Below, piece by piece: positions 15,956-24,658 of a stretch of DNA of 64,000 nt. The DNA comes from Vibrio amylolyticus. GTDB lineage: Bacteria; Pseudomonadota; Gammaproteobacteria; Enterobacterales; Vibrionaceae. Numbering within the stretch: the stretch's first letter is position 1; each line of letters starts with the position of its first letter. Below the pieces are notes generated by a model, which was not told the DNA's origin, did not search any database, and saw only the letters and a list, made by a program, of their open reading frames with translations. The DNA lies in contig NZ_JAJHVV010000006.1 of NCBI RefSeq assembly GCF_023145695.1, forward strand, positions 124,001 to 188,000, read 5' to 3'. A program made the translations under genes and the position numbers.

Positions 15956-17119
15956 ATGTGTACATACCCAATAGAGCGCGAATTCAGTGGTCAACAGGCT
16001 GTCGAGACGATGAAACTTTGGTTAAAGGAGCATAACATTCACTCCTCACTTTACTCCACGGAAGACAATCTAGTGGCAACTGTCGAGCTTTCCTCTTTAA
16101 CAGGAAGCCCCTTATCAAGTGGGTCAGGAAAGGGAAGCTACGCTGTAACAGGAGCGTATTTTGAGGCTTTTGAGCACATGATGTTGCAGTATCATTTTAC
16201 TTCTTCACATATTCAAGTGGTTCCGTTGAAGGAATGGTTGAAATCAAAAAAATGCCACTCTCAATGTCTCTTTGGAAAGACACTGGCTGAATACGGGAAT
16301 GAGTTATTGAAATTCTCAAGTTATCACTCCCTTTTATCCTTAGAAAACTATCTTGTGCCTGAAACTTTAATTAACCCTTTTTACATTGAAACTCTTCAGC
16401 CAAATGATGCGTATTGTTTCCTTAATAAATACACGTCAAATAGTGGTTGGGCATCTGGGTCTTCATATGAAGAAGCCGTGCTTCATGGAGCAAACGAAGT
16501 GGTAGAGCGCCATTGTTTGAGTGAATTATACAAACAATACATAGGTTATTCAGATTACTCTGGTGAATTCTACCGAGTCATCCCCCCATGGGAACTACTG
16601 GAAAAATATCAGCTATCTCTTCCCAATGTTGATGAGCTTTCTTTCATCATGTCTACCACACTCTTTGGTTCCCATTTTTGTGCGTGCGTGATGCACTCTG
16701 CAGCTAGCCCTATGGCATTTCGTTCGTCTGGTGTTTCGTATTCAGAATTTCATGCCGTAGAAAGAGCGCTCTCAGAGCTCATTCAAATTATAGAGAACTA
16801 TGACGCTGTCGAACTTAATGATGATATTAAGGCAAGCGAATTGCTAAATAAATACGATAGATTATGTAAAATTACAGATCTTTCTGAGTTAGACACGCTA
16901 CCTCTTATGGATTGCTCTGCCATGCAACAGGATTCAAGAGATTTTAAGCAGCATTACGAAAATCTAGTGAGTTCAGTTAAAGCTAAAGGGTATGACTTAC
17001 TAGTCCATACGGCATTTAATCAGGAAAAAATATGGCTTACATCGACATATATACCCGGATTGGAGCGCTTCAATATTATAGATAAGGGGAAGTTGGTCGT
17101 ACCATTGGGAGATATGTAA
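15956..17119 (+). CDS. YcaO-domain ATP-dependent peptide-modifying enzyme
   Basis: A 387-residue YcaO protein. Conserved blocks: SGKGSYAVTGAYFEAFEHM (about 57-75, ATP/Mg-binding Glu residues 70 and 73), SGWASGSSYEEAVLHGANEVVERH (about 163-186, Glu 181 and 184, Arg 185) and a third block SGVSYSEFHAVERALSELIQ (about 258-277). YIPGLERF lies near the C-terminus. No PxPxP tail is present, and no ocin-ThiF/E1-like partner, TfuA or dehydrogenase gene is nearby, so it appears to be a stand-alone YcaO. Family members activate a peptide backbone amide with ATP to make azolines, thioamides or macroamidines. GAGGAGTG precedes the start. Its stop overlaps the next gene's ATG. Confidence 0.85.
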   Translation: MCTYPIEREFSGQQAVETMKLWLKEHNIHSSLYSTEDNLVATVELSSLTGSPLSSGSGKGSYAVTGAYFEAFEHMMLQYHFTSSHIQVVPLKEWLKSKKCHSQCLFGKTLAEYGNELLKFSSYHSLLSLENYLVPETLINPFYIETLQPNDAYCFLNKYTSNSGWASGSSYEEAVLHGANEVVERHCLSELYKQYIGYSDYSGEFYRVIPPWELLEKYQLSLPNVDELSFIMSTTLFGSHFCACVMHSAASPMAFRSSGVSYSEFHAVERALSELIQIIENYDAVELNDDIKASELLNKYDRLCKITDLSELDTLPLMDCSAMQQDSRDFKQHYENLVSSVKAKGYDLLVHTAFNQEKIWLTSTYIPGLERFNIIDKGKLVVPLGDM

Positions 17120-18627
17120 TGCTTAAAGTCACCCACCTAAAGTATTTTTTGCTCTTTTTTATCTTACTTTTGCTTAAAGCTAACCTGGCGCTCCCTTCGT
17201 ATTTAATCGGGCAGATAATTAACGTTGCTTCTCAGTCTATCTCGCTAGAAGGAATGGAGACTTTGTTAACGTATCTACTGTTGTCGACAGTAGTGACTAT
17301 TAGTATATCTCCTATTTTTACCTATTTTTTTGAGCAAGAAGTACAACTCAACGTCGAGACCAAATCACGGATATTGTTTAGTCAGCTAATTCGTAAACCC
17401 TTTAGTCATTTCAAACGGTTAGAGATAGGTTCATTAGCCAGTAAGTTTGAAAGAGGCATAGGATCTTACGAGCAGTTCATCAATCTAAGCGTATCGCGAG
17501 GCTTACCTTTAGTCATTGAATTGCTGGTCTTTTGTGGCGCTATTGTTCTCTTTAGTGGATGGGGAACCTTTGCTCTAGTGATTGTTATCCTAGCGACTGC
17601 CGCATTGATTAAGACTCTAATTATCAGGCTAAGACGCCCTCACATCCGTCGAGTTAATGAGGCAGAAGATGAAATACTCGATCAACTTGTTGGTGTCTTT
17701 TCGGGTATACGCACCATCCAGTCTAATCGTGTCGAAGGGTTCTTTGAAAAGCGCATTGCTCCATTTTTCGAACATTATAGACAAACAACTGTATCGCTTG
17801 CCGTCAGCCGGAGTGTATTTGATGGTGTCGCTATAGCGACACACAGCTTAATGTCACTTTCCATTATCGCATTGTTCATATTTTACTTGTTTCCAGTGCA
17901 ACACGCTGATGCTGGAGCGCTTGTCACAGCACTACTTCTCTCTGCTAGTTTAACGAGGGCATTCGCAGGGTTATTGGATGTCTATAGATTGCTTGATCAA
18001 AGCCAAGAAGATTTTTCAGCATTAAAGGAAATTTTAAGTCACAAAGGTGAAGGTTCTGAAGTGAGTGAGTTATTAAGTAAGGCCCTAGAAGAACTGGCAA
18101 AGCCAAATGTAAAGACCATTGCCGTTATAGGTAAAAGTGGACAAGGCAAAACAATATTACTCGATACTCTGGCAGGTTTGTTAACCCCAAAGCCCGTATC
18201 TCCTCTCTCTTCTAACTATCTAGAACAAAACAACTTTGTTTTCTCGGGAAGTGTTTACGACAACCTTTCCCTTGGGAAAGAAATGGATAGTGATTGGTTG
18301 ACGAGTCAGCTAGATAAGATAGGACTGTCTTCTAGGCTGTCATTAGATTCGGAACTACATGGTAACGGTCAGAACCTCAGTGGCGGTGAAAAGCGAAGGC
18401 TGTGTTTTCTTAGAGCTTATATCCATTCCCCTGAATTATTACTACTCGATGAGCCGACAACAGGCTTAGATAGTCAAACTGGCCATGATTTGTGGAAGGT
18501 GATTTTTAGTCTATTAGAGCCACAAACCAAAATGGTTGTTGTAACGCACGACAATTCATATTTAGACCATTTCGATAAAGTCATCACTTTAGATGAAGTT
18601 GGCGTTGTACCATACCAACCTCCATAA
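17119..18627 (+). CDS. ABC exporter (fused membrane and ATPase domains) of the peptide operon
   Basis: A 502-residue half-transporter. Residues about 5-290 form the membrane domain with five or six helices; the ATPase follows, with Walker A GKSGQGKT (338-345), signature LSGGE (420-424), Walker B LLLLDEP (440-446) and a THD switch His. There is no C39 peptidase domain, so leader removal must be done by another enzyme. The ATG overlaps the YcaO stop (TAATG), indicating translational coupling. It probably exports, and may give immunity to, the peptide product. The NBD is short between Walker A and the Q-loop. Substrate inferred only from the operon. Confidence 0.85.
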   Translation: MLKVTHLKYFLLFFILLLLKANLALPSYLIGQIINVASQSISLEGMETLLTYLLLSTVVTISISPIFTYFFEQEVQLNVETKSRILFSQLIRKPFSHFKRLEIGSLASKFERGIGSYEQFINLSVSRGLPLVIELLVFCGAIVLFSGWGTFALVIVILATAALIKTLIIRLRRPHIRRVNEAEDEILDQLVGVFSGIRTIQSNRVEGFFEKRIAPFFEHYRQTTVSLAVSRSVFDGVAIATHSLMSLSIIALFIFYLFPVQHADAGALVTALLLSASLTRAFAGLLDVYRLLDQSQEDFSALKEILSHKGEGSEVSELLSKALEELAKPNVKTIAVIGKSGQGKTILLDTLAGLLTPKPVSPLSSNYLEQNNFVFSGSVYDNLSLGKEMDSDWLTSQLDKIGLSSRLSLDSELHGNGQNLSGGEKRRLCFLRAYIHSPELLLLDEPTTGLDSQTGHDLWKVIFSLLEPQTKMVVVTHDNSYLDHFDKVITLDEVGVVPYQPP

Positions 18628-19203
18628 ACGATTAAAGACAAGATATATCCCCCTTAATTCAAAGGCGAATAACGACAAAGTCGCTTGGTAGTTAAGGTAC
18701 GACAGAATCGCTTGGTGATCACAATGCTGGGATATTACTAGCGCGTTTGTGCCCCAAAGTGAGCCAGAGAGGGATTGAACTCAGTTTCAAATCCTGCAAC
18801 TTGCCTTACTTTTCCTCATGGCTAGAGTTCCAACAATGTAGCTAAATGTTTTAATCCACAACAAACTAACCTTTAATCACACTTACGCACGAATATGTTG
18901 TTCAACTACTTTTAAGTCATTGAATAATAGAGAACTAACAGAAAATTTTTGATTGATAACGTGCCTTGAATCGGAAGCAATATGTGCTTACACGGTTTTC
19001 AACTAAAAATTAGAATAAAACTGGATTATATTTATAATTTTCAGTTGGTTAGGTAAAGATCTTGAGATGTGCTGAATACATCAATTCGCGCTGGCACGAT
19101 ATTAAAATGTTAGTTTACTTTGTGTCATGACGTTCATTAAATAACCTCAAATAAGGCGACTACTTTTTAATACTTGCCGCCTTTATGTTTATCTTTACAG
19201 ATT
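18628..19203. other. Gene-free AT-rich stretch after the peptide operon
   Basis: About 575 bp without a supported gene. No clear terminator with a T-tract was identified directly after the ABC gene. It contains related short phrases around GACAAAGTCGCTTGGTAG and GACAGAATCGCTTGGTGA near 18675-18720, which look like a small imperfect direct repeat. Confidence 0.4.
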
Positions 19204-19578
19204 TTAGTCTTGAGTATCTTCCGCTTTTATGACTTTTACTTCGTCATTTGGGAAATACCTAAACTCAAAATCTTTTTTACAACTACCATAAGATTGTTTA
19301 ATCTCATCAATAGCCTCGGATAAAGTAATACTTCTTTCAAAGTGAGTACCATTAACAAACCCCGCTTCTAAGTCAATAACACCGTAGCCATTGGTACACT
19401 TTGCGACCCTAGCTGGTGCGAGATGACTTGGCATCAAGTACACTAGTTCACCCTCGGCCTCTAGTGTGAAGCGATCATTTGACGATGTAAGAAGCACGGT
19501 CTTAGAGTCTGAATCCGTAATTTTTATAACGGAGTTTGTATATACACGCCCGTTGCTATAAATTTGGTAAATAATCAT
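19204..19578 (-). CDS. Hypothetical protein, probable cassette gene
   Basis: A 124-residue protein rich in beta-strand patterns (MIIYQIYSNGRVYTNSVIKI at the start), with two Cys and an acidic tail. Family not recognised. The ATG at 19578 is preferred over an upstream TTG; GCGAG lies about 11 bases upstream. It lies next to an attC-like site at 19684, so it may be a cassette gene read on the opposite strand. Confidence 0.5.
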   Translation of the reverse strand: MIIYQIYSNGRVYTNSVIKITDSDSKTVLLTSSNDRFTLEAEGELVYLMPSHLAPARVAKCTNGYGVIDLEAGFVNGTHFERSITLSEAIDEIKQSYGSCKKDFEFRYFPNDEVKVIKAEDTQD

Positions 19579-19683
19579 TCGTAGATCTCGCAATTAAAAG
19601 TAGATTATAAATCTTAGTTGAACTTGCGAATATACATTTTGTCAAATTTAATCTGGTGTTAGCTATTGCTGTGGTTAAGTAAA

Positions 19684-19805
19684 CCATACAAGGCGCTCAA
19701 GACGGATTCTGCAACGCTTGTCGTTTTCGCTTCGCTCAAAGTATAGGCAAGCGCAGCTCACACCTTGATCTGCACCATCAATACTGGACGCTACGTTAAG
19801 CGACT
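19684..19805 (+). other. attC-like recombination site (V. parahaemolyticus type)
   Basis: The left end reads ACAAGGCGCTCAAGACGGAT, virtually the vibrio attC consensus. Internal CGCTTG and CAAGCG arms pair. The right core is CTACGTTAAGC, fitting GTTRRRY. Beyond it, sequence related to 32404-32460 begins (ATCTGCACCATCAATACTG). Confidence 0.75.
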
Positions 19806-20127
19806 TTCCATACCTTTAGTTATCTATAAATTGCTAATTTAGGGGAAGCTATAGCTCATTTATGTCCACCTTCGTTTCAGTCAGAACTGGCTGAAACATT
19901 TCTGCCCCTAAACGTGTTTAGACAGAGGTTAGCTTTCATTAGGTTAATTTGGCTAAAAAGGGGGTAAGGCAAGATTGAATGCCAACTATATAAGAAGCTC
20001 TTACACAAAAGAATCAACACACCTTTCCCAAGAAATTAGCTATTACTCGACTTTAAAAAAGTTGGAGATAATTAAGTCTGCATTTTGATAGCGTAGAAAA
20101 ACAGACTAATTAGGGTGTGATATTCCA
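19806..20127. other. Gene-free stretch with cassette-like debris
   Basis: About 320 bp. The first 120 bp are related to the fragment at 32400-32520, including CTCATTT..TCCACCTTCG and the phrase GACTTTCCATA. No intact gene. It appears to be the wreck of a cassette protein also present at 32295. Confidence 0.35.
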
Positions 20128-20463
20128 TCATAAGCAATTGATAAGGCGGGAGTAAATGGCATTGTAACCTAGCATTCCAACTATTAGTACTAAGGTGCCA
20201 AATATGGTTGTTAAGTGTAATTGGTATGAAGTTTTAATTTTATCATCGTCACTTTCAGTCGAGGCTGAACAGCCAAAAACAACCATATTTTTACCCTTGT
20301 TATAGTTTCTTAAGTGATTTTCAGAATGTAAGAAGGCTGCAACTGCAATAGCAGCAAGGATAGCGGCCTCTGTTGGGCTATAAATAATATTTAAAAGGAT
20401 CGCTGACCATTGCACAATCTGAAGAAGATTTAATGCTCTATTGTTAATCGCGTATTTATTCAT
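20128..20463 (-). CDS. Small membrane protein, paralogue of the next gene (candidate immunity)
   Basis: A 111-residue protein with about three transmembrane segments (about 12-30, 32-48 and 85-105). It shares with the 20584 protein a central block of the form E.H.RNY.KGK followed by FG, and a similar helix order, so the two are paralogues. It lies last in a minus-strand run that starts with an Hcp gene. Membrane-spanning immunity proteins are usual for effectors acting on the inner membrane or periplasm. That role is inferred. Start ATG at 20463. Confidence 0.6.
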   Translation of the reverse strand: MNKYAINNRALNLLQIVQWSAILLNIIYSPTEAAILAAIAVAAFLHSENHLRNYNKGKNMVVFGCSASTESDDDKIKTSYQLHLTTIFGTLVLIVGMLGYNAIYSRLINCL

Positions 20464-20583
20464 TTAGTATTTTTCCTGCTCAACTATTAGTAAGTGTAAG
20501 AATCAGTTGAGCTATCAGGCACTAGTGATTCAATACTTCAGCTGATAAGCAAGCATGTATGGCTCAAATTATTTTTGGTAACT

Positions 20584-20901
20584 CTAAAGTACACTTTTAA
20601 TTAGCGTCAAAAACATGAAGACAAATGCAAGTAAAACTACTCCAATATTGAGGTAATAAGTCGTTTTTATTGAATCTACATTATCTGGGTTTTCTTCTGT
20701 TAGAGTACCAAATATTTTCATTGGTTTACCCTTGAAATAGTTCCTCATGTGAACCTCTGAAGCTATAAACGACATACCCCATAGACTAGAAGCTACTGCT
20801 GCTGCCTTTGGTTCAAAAAACAAACAAGCCACGACTATCATTATCTTGAAGAAGGTAAGGAGATTGAATAGCTTTAGTACATTTTCATTGTTCACGTTCA
20901 T
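20584..20901 (-). CDS. Small membrane protein (candidate immunity to the adjacent effector)
   Basis: A 105-residue protein with three predicted membrane helices (about 10-28, 35-50 and 80-102) and the central block EVHMRNYFKGKPMKIFG, shared in pattern with its neighbour at 20128. Its ATG lies 17 bp inside the 3' end of the upstream 242-residue gene, a tight overlap typical of effector-immunity pairs. Family not recognised. Confidence 0.6.
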   Translation of the reverse strand: MNVNNENVLKLFNLLTFFKIMIVVACLFFEPKAAAVASSLWGMSFIASEVHMRNYFKGKPMKIFGTLTEENPDNVDSIKTTYYLNIGVVLLAFVFMFLTLIKSVL

Positions 20902-21613
20902 TTAAAATACTACCTATTACATAAGATGTTAAATTTTCAACTCTTGAAGTGACTGGGCGCGGAACACCCAAAAGACTAAGTCTGTAAGCTGCCCCTTTCC
21001 CTGCAGCATAAGCCCATCCAGGATTTAAGTTCATATCTGTGTAAGCAGATTGAAAGCTGTAGCTATGAGCTAGTACCTCTAACGGTTTTGCATACGGTGC
21101 GGCTATTAGCCCTACGTGCACAACATTCATGATATCTGATTGCTTATCTTTTGAAGCTGCTTCAATGTATTCTTGAAAAGCATCATCTTGAAGGTCATAG
21201 TTGGCTCCCCGCATTAAGCACTCGGAGGTAGCACAGCGAGCTCTAAAGCGGACATTAAATGATTGGTTGTTTATTGTCATATTACGACGATAGCTACCCT
21301 CGGCTATCGGTCTTTGCTCTGATCTATGCTTTCTATTTCTAGAAGCAGTGTTGATACTTCTAACTCCATCAATAAAGCCATATTTCAGTTTTACCAGTAG
21401 CTCCTCAGCTTGTGCATAGCTTAAGTTCTCTATTTGGTATGCTTTTAATATGGAACTCACAGCCAAGCTAAACTCTTGAACTGCCTTAGAATGTGTAGAG
21501 CGGTCTAAATTAAATTTAGATAGTTGCATTAATATGGCAGTGATAAATTGGTTAGATTTTTGCTCTAATTCCCAATAATGCTCATCGACTCTTTCTCTTG
21601 CAGTTATTGTCAT
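20885..21613 (-). CDS. Candidate T6SS cargo effector, unknown family
   Basis: A 242-residue protein. The N-terminal half is helical and charged. The second half has a Cys-containing stretch (RARCATSECLMRG) and an alanine/glycine-rich region (GLIAAPYAKPLEVLAHSY and GWAYAAGKGAAYRLS) that could insert in a membrane. No known toxin motif seen. Its start lies directly after the Hcp stop, and the downstream gene overlaps its end. Hcp genes followed by a cargo gene and small membrane proteins are a known auxiliary T6SS layout, so an effector role is inferred. Confidence 0.55.
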   Translation of the reverse strand: MTITARERVDEHYWELEQKSNQFITAILMQLSKFNLDRSTHSKAVQEFSLAVSSILKAYQIENLSYAQAEELLVKLKYGFIDGVRSINTASRNRKHRSEQRPIAEGSYRRNMTINNQSFNVRFRARCATSECLMRGANYDLQDDAFQEYIEAASKDKQSDIMNVVHVGLIAAPYAKPLEVLAHSYSFQSAYTDMNLNPGWAYAAGKGAAYRLSLLGVPRPVTSRVENLTSYVIGSILNEREQ

Positions 21614-22123
21614 TTAGTTTCCTAACAGGCTATCTTTAAGGCCATCTAATCCGTTTAACCAAGAAGAGTACCCATTAGTTGTTGCAGCTAAGTGTTTCCA
21701 CTGAATATCGCGATATGAAATATCAACAATTTCTTGCATCTCGGATTCACCTAAATGGACGATATTTGGCATTTCAACATGAACATTTCTAATTAATGCA
21801 CCAAGTAGCTCTATTTCATAGAACTTTTCTTGGAACCCTCCTGTTGGAGCATTTCGGTAAAAGGATATTTTACACTTCATCTCTTCACCATCGGCACAAG
21901 ATTGAGCTAGCAGCGGGCTAGATTTATCAATTTTCTTGACTATCTGTACTGGTGAGTGAATCGAGCGACTTTCCCAAGCAAGATTATGTGAGAACCCTAG
22001 TACAGTGATCTCGTTTTCATGATTATCTTGAAATCCATTCCCCATGGAAGAGGCCGTATTACAACTTGTTGATAGACAGCCGTTATTCATGCTCTCAATA
22101 GTCATGTATGCGATAGTGGTCAA
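21614..22123 (-). CDS. hcp: Hcp family type VI secretion tube protein (orphan)
   Basis: A 169-residue protein with Hcp features: a beta-rich start YMTIESMNNG, ENEITVLGFSHNLAW (about 36-50), IVKKIDKSSPLLAQSCADGEEM (about 61-82) and the AGG-like turn APTGGFQEKFYEIEL. There is an insertion after residue 15 and a C-terminal extension of about 30 residues. The start is TTG at 22123, supported by AAGGAGATAAACC just upstream. No other T6SS structural gene is in the window, so it would be fired by the host apparatus and carry the adjacent cargo. Confidence 0.78.
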   Translation of the reverse strand: MTTIAYMTIESMNNGCLSTSCNTASSMGNGFQDNHENEITVLGFSHNLAWESRSIHSPVQIVKKIDKSSPLLAQSCADGEEMKCKISFYRNAPTGGFQEKFYEIELLGALIRNVHVEMPNIVHLGESEMQEIVDISYRDIQWKHLAATTNGYSSWLNGLDGLKDSLLGN

Positions 22124-22992
22124 TGGTTTATCTCCTTGATTTTAAGGAGTAAATAATAGCAGGGTATAAGCTGTAATGCACCGTTGCATACTGACTGGTA
22201 AAGTAGGCATATCTACTACCTAAACCTACAAATGTACTCGTGTTAATAGTGACTTTGGCATGAAATACTAAGCAAATAATAATAGTCAAACATGTGATAT
22301 TCCAGCATGTAGTGGTGCGCTGAATTGAGTGAATTAGCTTAGGGTCAATGATAAAGACCTCTAGCAGTTTGCATTACCAGATATTATCCGAAAACAAAAA
22401 GAGGAATTGAGTCTCTAAGTAGCTTTTGTCCAGATCCTTCATAACATGAATTTACTCGTGTGTGTGATCACTAAGCAATTCTGTCTAACCTTAAATATCA
22501 ACTCCTGTTAATAGCAAATTTTAGCTGCTCCTGTAGTTGTGTAAGTTTCTGACGCTACAACTCTCGTCTTTTTAATTAGGTGTTTTAAAAAGGCATCTTA
22601 TGGTTTCAAGTTAGGACGTATTACGATTTCAATGAGCGGATTTTCGCTATCTACATAATTACTAATCAATACTTTATTCTTGCTAATTTAATCATCTGAT
22701 CTATTGCGACTAAGCGCAGTGGCTAATAGGAATTAGGTTTATTCGTAATCAAATGTTGGTCAAAAGATAATTAATGTCGAGTACGTTGAGAGTACACAAT
22801 TGAGAGCTCAGCCGTTAAAAACCACATTACTCTAGACTCGCTTATAGAAGAAACTAGCTAACGAAACTCCTTTCTGGACAGGAGCCTTCATTATCTTGCT
22901 TTACTTTTTGACTTAGCCATTTTGTGTACTAGTATTATGCATGCAATATCATATTGTACAATAATAACTAACAACTAAGAAGGCTTAAAGAT
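22124..22992. other. Gene-free AT-rich stretch between hcp and the helical-protein gene
   Basis: About 870 bp. I see no supported gene on either strand. It must include the hcp promoter at the left and, at the right, an AT-rich promoter (around TTGTACAATAATAACT, 22955-22972) for the 22993 gene. Many stops occur in all frames. Confidence 0.4.
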
Positions 22993-24129
22993 ATGGGTAG
23001 TACGACATTAATAACTTATCTAGATGCATTGAAATCAATTTCGATGCAGGACAAAAACGATCATAATATCAATGAGATAATCAATGAATTTGGAATGTTT
23101 CCAAAACTCTATAAGGAAGCGAATCCAACTGTTCAAATTAATGCAGAATTTAATTGCTTACAAAAAAAGTTAGACAAGTTCATCGATGAGGCAATCGCCA
23201 GTGAAGCTGCACAAATAGCAGCAGATGCCGCGATGATCGGATCTATTTTCAGTTTTGGTATCGGTGTTGGCGCGTGGGTGGTCGCAGAATCTGTAGCCAT
23301 TGGAACAAAACTCGCTGCAAGTGCTGATGAAAAGGACTTTCAAGTGTCTGTTGGTAACATTGATTCTGAGCTAAATAAAACACTTCCACCTATGCTGGGA
23401 AGTTTCTCGGAAGCTGCGAAAAATAACAACAGTTATCTAGCGGGGCTGTTCCCTCTTTCTAGTGCTGAGCTATCAAGATCAATTTTTTATCAGTTCATGG
23501 GCCATATTACCAGTACTGGGGAAGCTCTTAATGTGGCTTCATTTAGAGAAAATGCAGAAGTAGCTAGGCACTACTACGAATCAGATGAGATAGATAAGGT
23601 CTACGATATTCTTGATAGCGTCAAAAACCCCGACGAGCTCGCAGAGGCACTAAAAAATATCAATAAACAGCTAGCTGATATTGCTGCTAAATCACCAGGT
23701 GTTGAAAGTGTAGGCCTAGGGATTGGGCTAATTTCAAACCTATCAACAATGATTTTTGCGAGAAAATTCTCACTTAGTAAAGCTGAATTATCACGAATTA
23801 TGGTCAGTGCGGGTATAGAAGGTGAAGTTGGAGCTATGGCTGTGATCCGAAATATGTCGATAACAGGCAAGGTAGCGGGTGCGTTTATGGCTATTACGGT
23901 TATCGCCTCTGTCGTTATTGAAATACTCTCGATAATAAGCCTAGAAGATAAGCGCAAGAAATATCAGAATATGTTGAATGACGGTAAAAGTGGTTATCTT
24001 GATTTCTACACCTCACTTATTGATGCATCTAAGAAGTATGCCGATGATACTTCTGACATTACAAGTAATACTGTTAGCAATACCTTAGATAATGAACCAG
24101 TATTACAACCTACCCCAGAAGTTGCATAG
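22993..24129 (+). CDS. Helical protein resembling alpha-pore-forming toxins
   Basis: A 378-residue, almost fully helical protein without a signal peptide. A strongly hydrophobic segment at about 75-105 (Ala/Gly-rich, GSIFSFGIGVGAWVVAESVA) lies between long amphipathic helices. More hydrophobic stretches occur at about 240-260 and 290-315. This plan (helical bundle with a buried hydrophobic hairpin) resembles ClyA/Hbl/Mak-type toxins, but I cannot name a family. AGAAGG lies before the start, and a strong terminator follows, so it is monocistronic. Phage-defence or structural roles are alternatives. Confidence 0.4.
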   Translation: MGSTTLITYLDALKSISMQDKNDHNINEIINEFGMFPKLYKEANPTVQINAEFNCLQKKLDKFIDEAIASEAAQIAADAAMIGSIFSFGIGVGAWVVAESVAIGTKLAASADEKDFQVSVGNIDSELNKTLPPMLGSFSEAAKNNNSYLAGLFPLSSAELSRSIFYQFMGHITSTGEALNVASFRENAEVARHYYESDEIDKVYDILDSVKNPDELAEALKNINKQLADIAAKSPGVESVGLGIGLISNLSTMIFARKFSLSKAELSRIMVSAGIEGEVGAMAVIRNMSITGKVAGAFMAITVIASVVIEILSIISLEDKRKKYQNMLNDGKSGYLDFYTSLIDASKKYADDTSDITSNTVSNTLDNEPVLQPTPEVA

Positions 24130-24166
24130 TGAGTGATTTTTGTTATCAGTTGTAGCTATTTGAATG

Positions 24167-24197
24167 GACCGAGCTCGATAGAAGAGCTCGGTCTTTT
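24167..24197 (+). terminator. Strong intrinsic terminator after the helical-protein gene
   Basis: A perfect 10-bp stem GACCGAGCTC/GAGCTCGGTC with loop GATAGAA is followed by TTTT. It lies 38 bp past the stop. Confidence 0.9.
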
Positions 24198-24658
24198 CTA
24201 GGCGAGGACGTGGTGGCGGAGTGCAACACGTAAATGTCCCATTTTGATTCAGTCAATAATGTGTGATTATCGAAGGATTCCCGTGTTGTTCCTGTTGATG
24301 TTAGCTAATGGCCTTGTTCGCTAAATTCTAGTCAGTTACTTGCTAAGTATGCCTATATCACGGTTGGGCTCTGGGAAAAAACTAGTGTGTTTTTTCTTCA
24401 GCGATATCCTACTTAGATCAAGTGTTTGATCAAAGTTCATAACTATTTGTGACCCACCTCGTTTACATATTGGCGCCTCATATCAATTCGATTTCTTTAT
24501 TTGTTATATTACCAATGTTTCATATTTGGTATGCGGTGACGAATCGATCGTTCACGAAGCACGAACCTCCCGAAATATATACGGTATAGCCGTTCGGGGT
24601 AGTTGCTTTATTCCCTGCTGCGTGCTCAATGTTAACAGTCATGCCAGTGGAGGCTAGA
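24198..24658. other. Gene-free stretch before the DUF6765-like gene
   Basis: About 460 bp without a gene. It probably contains the promoter of the 24659-27040 operon. The short dyad CCCGAAATATATACGG/CCGTTCGGGG around 24570-24600 is imperfect. Nothing else recognised. Confidence 0.35.
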
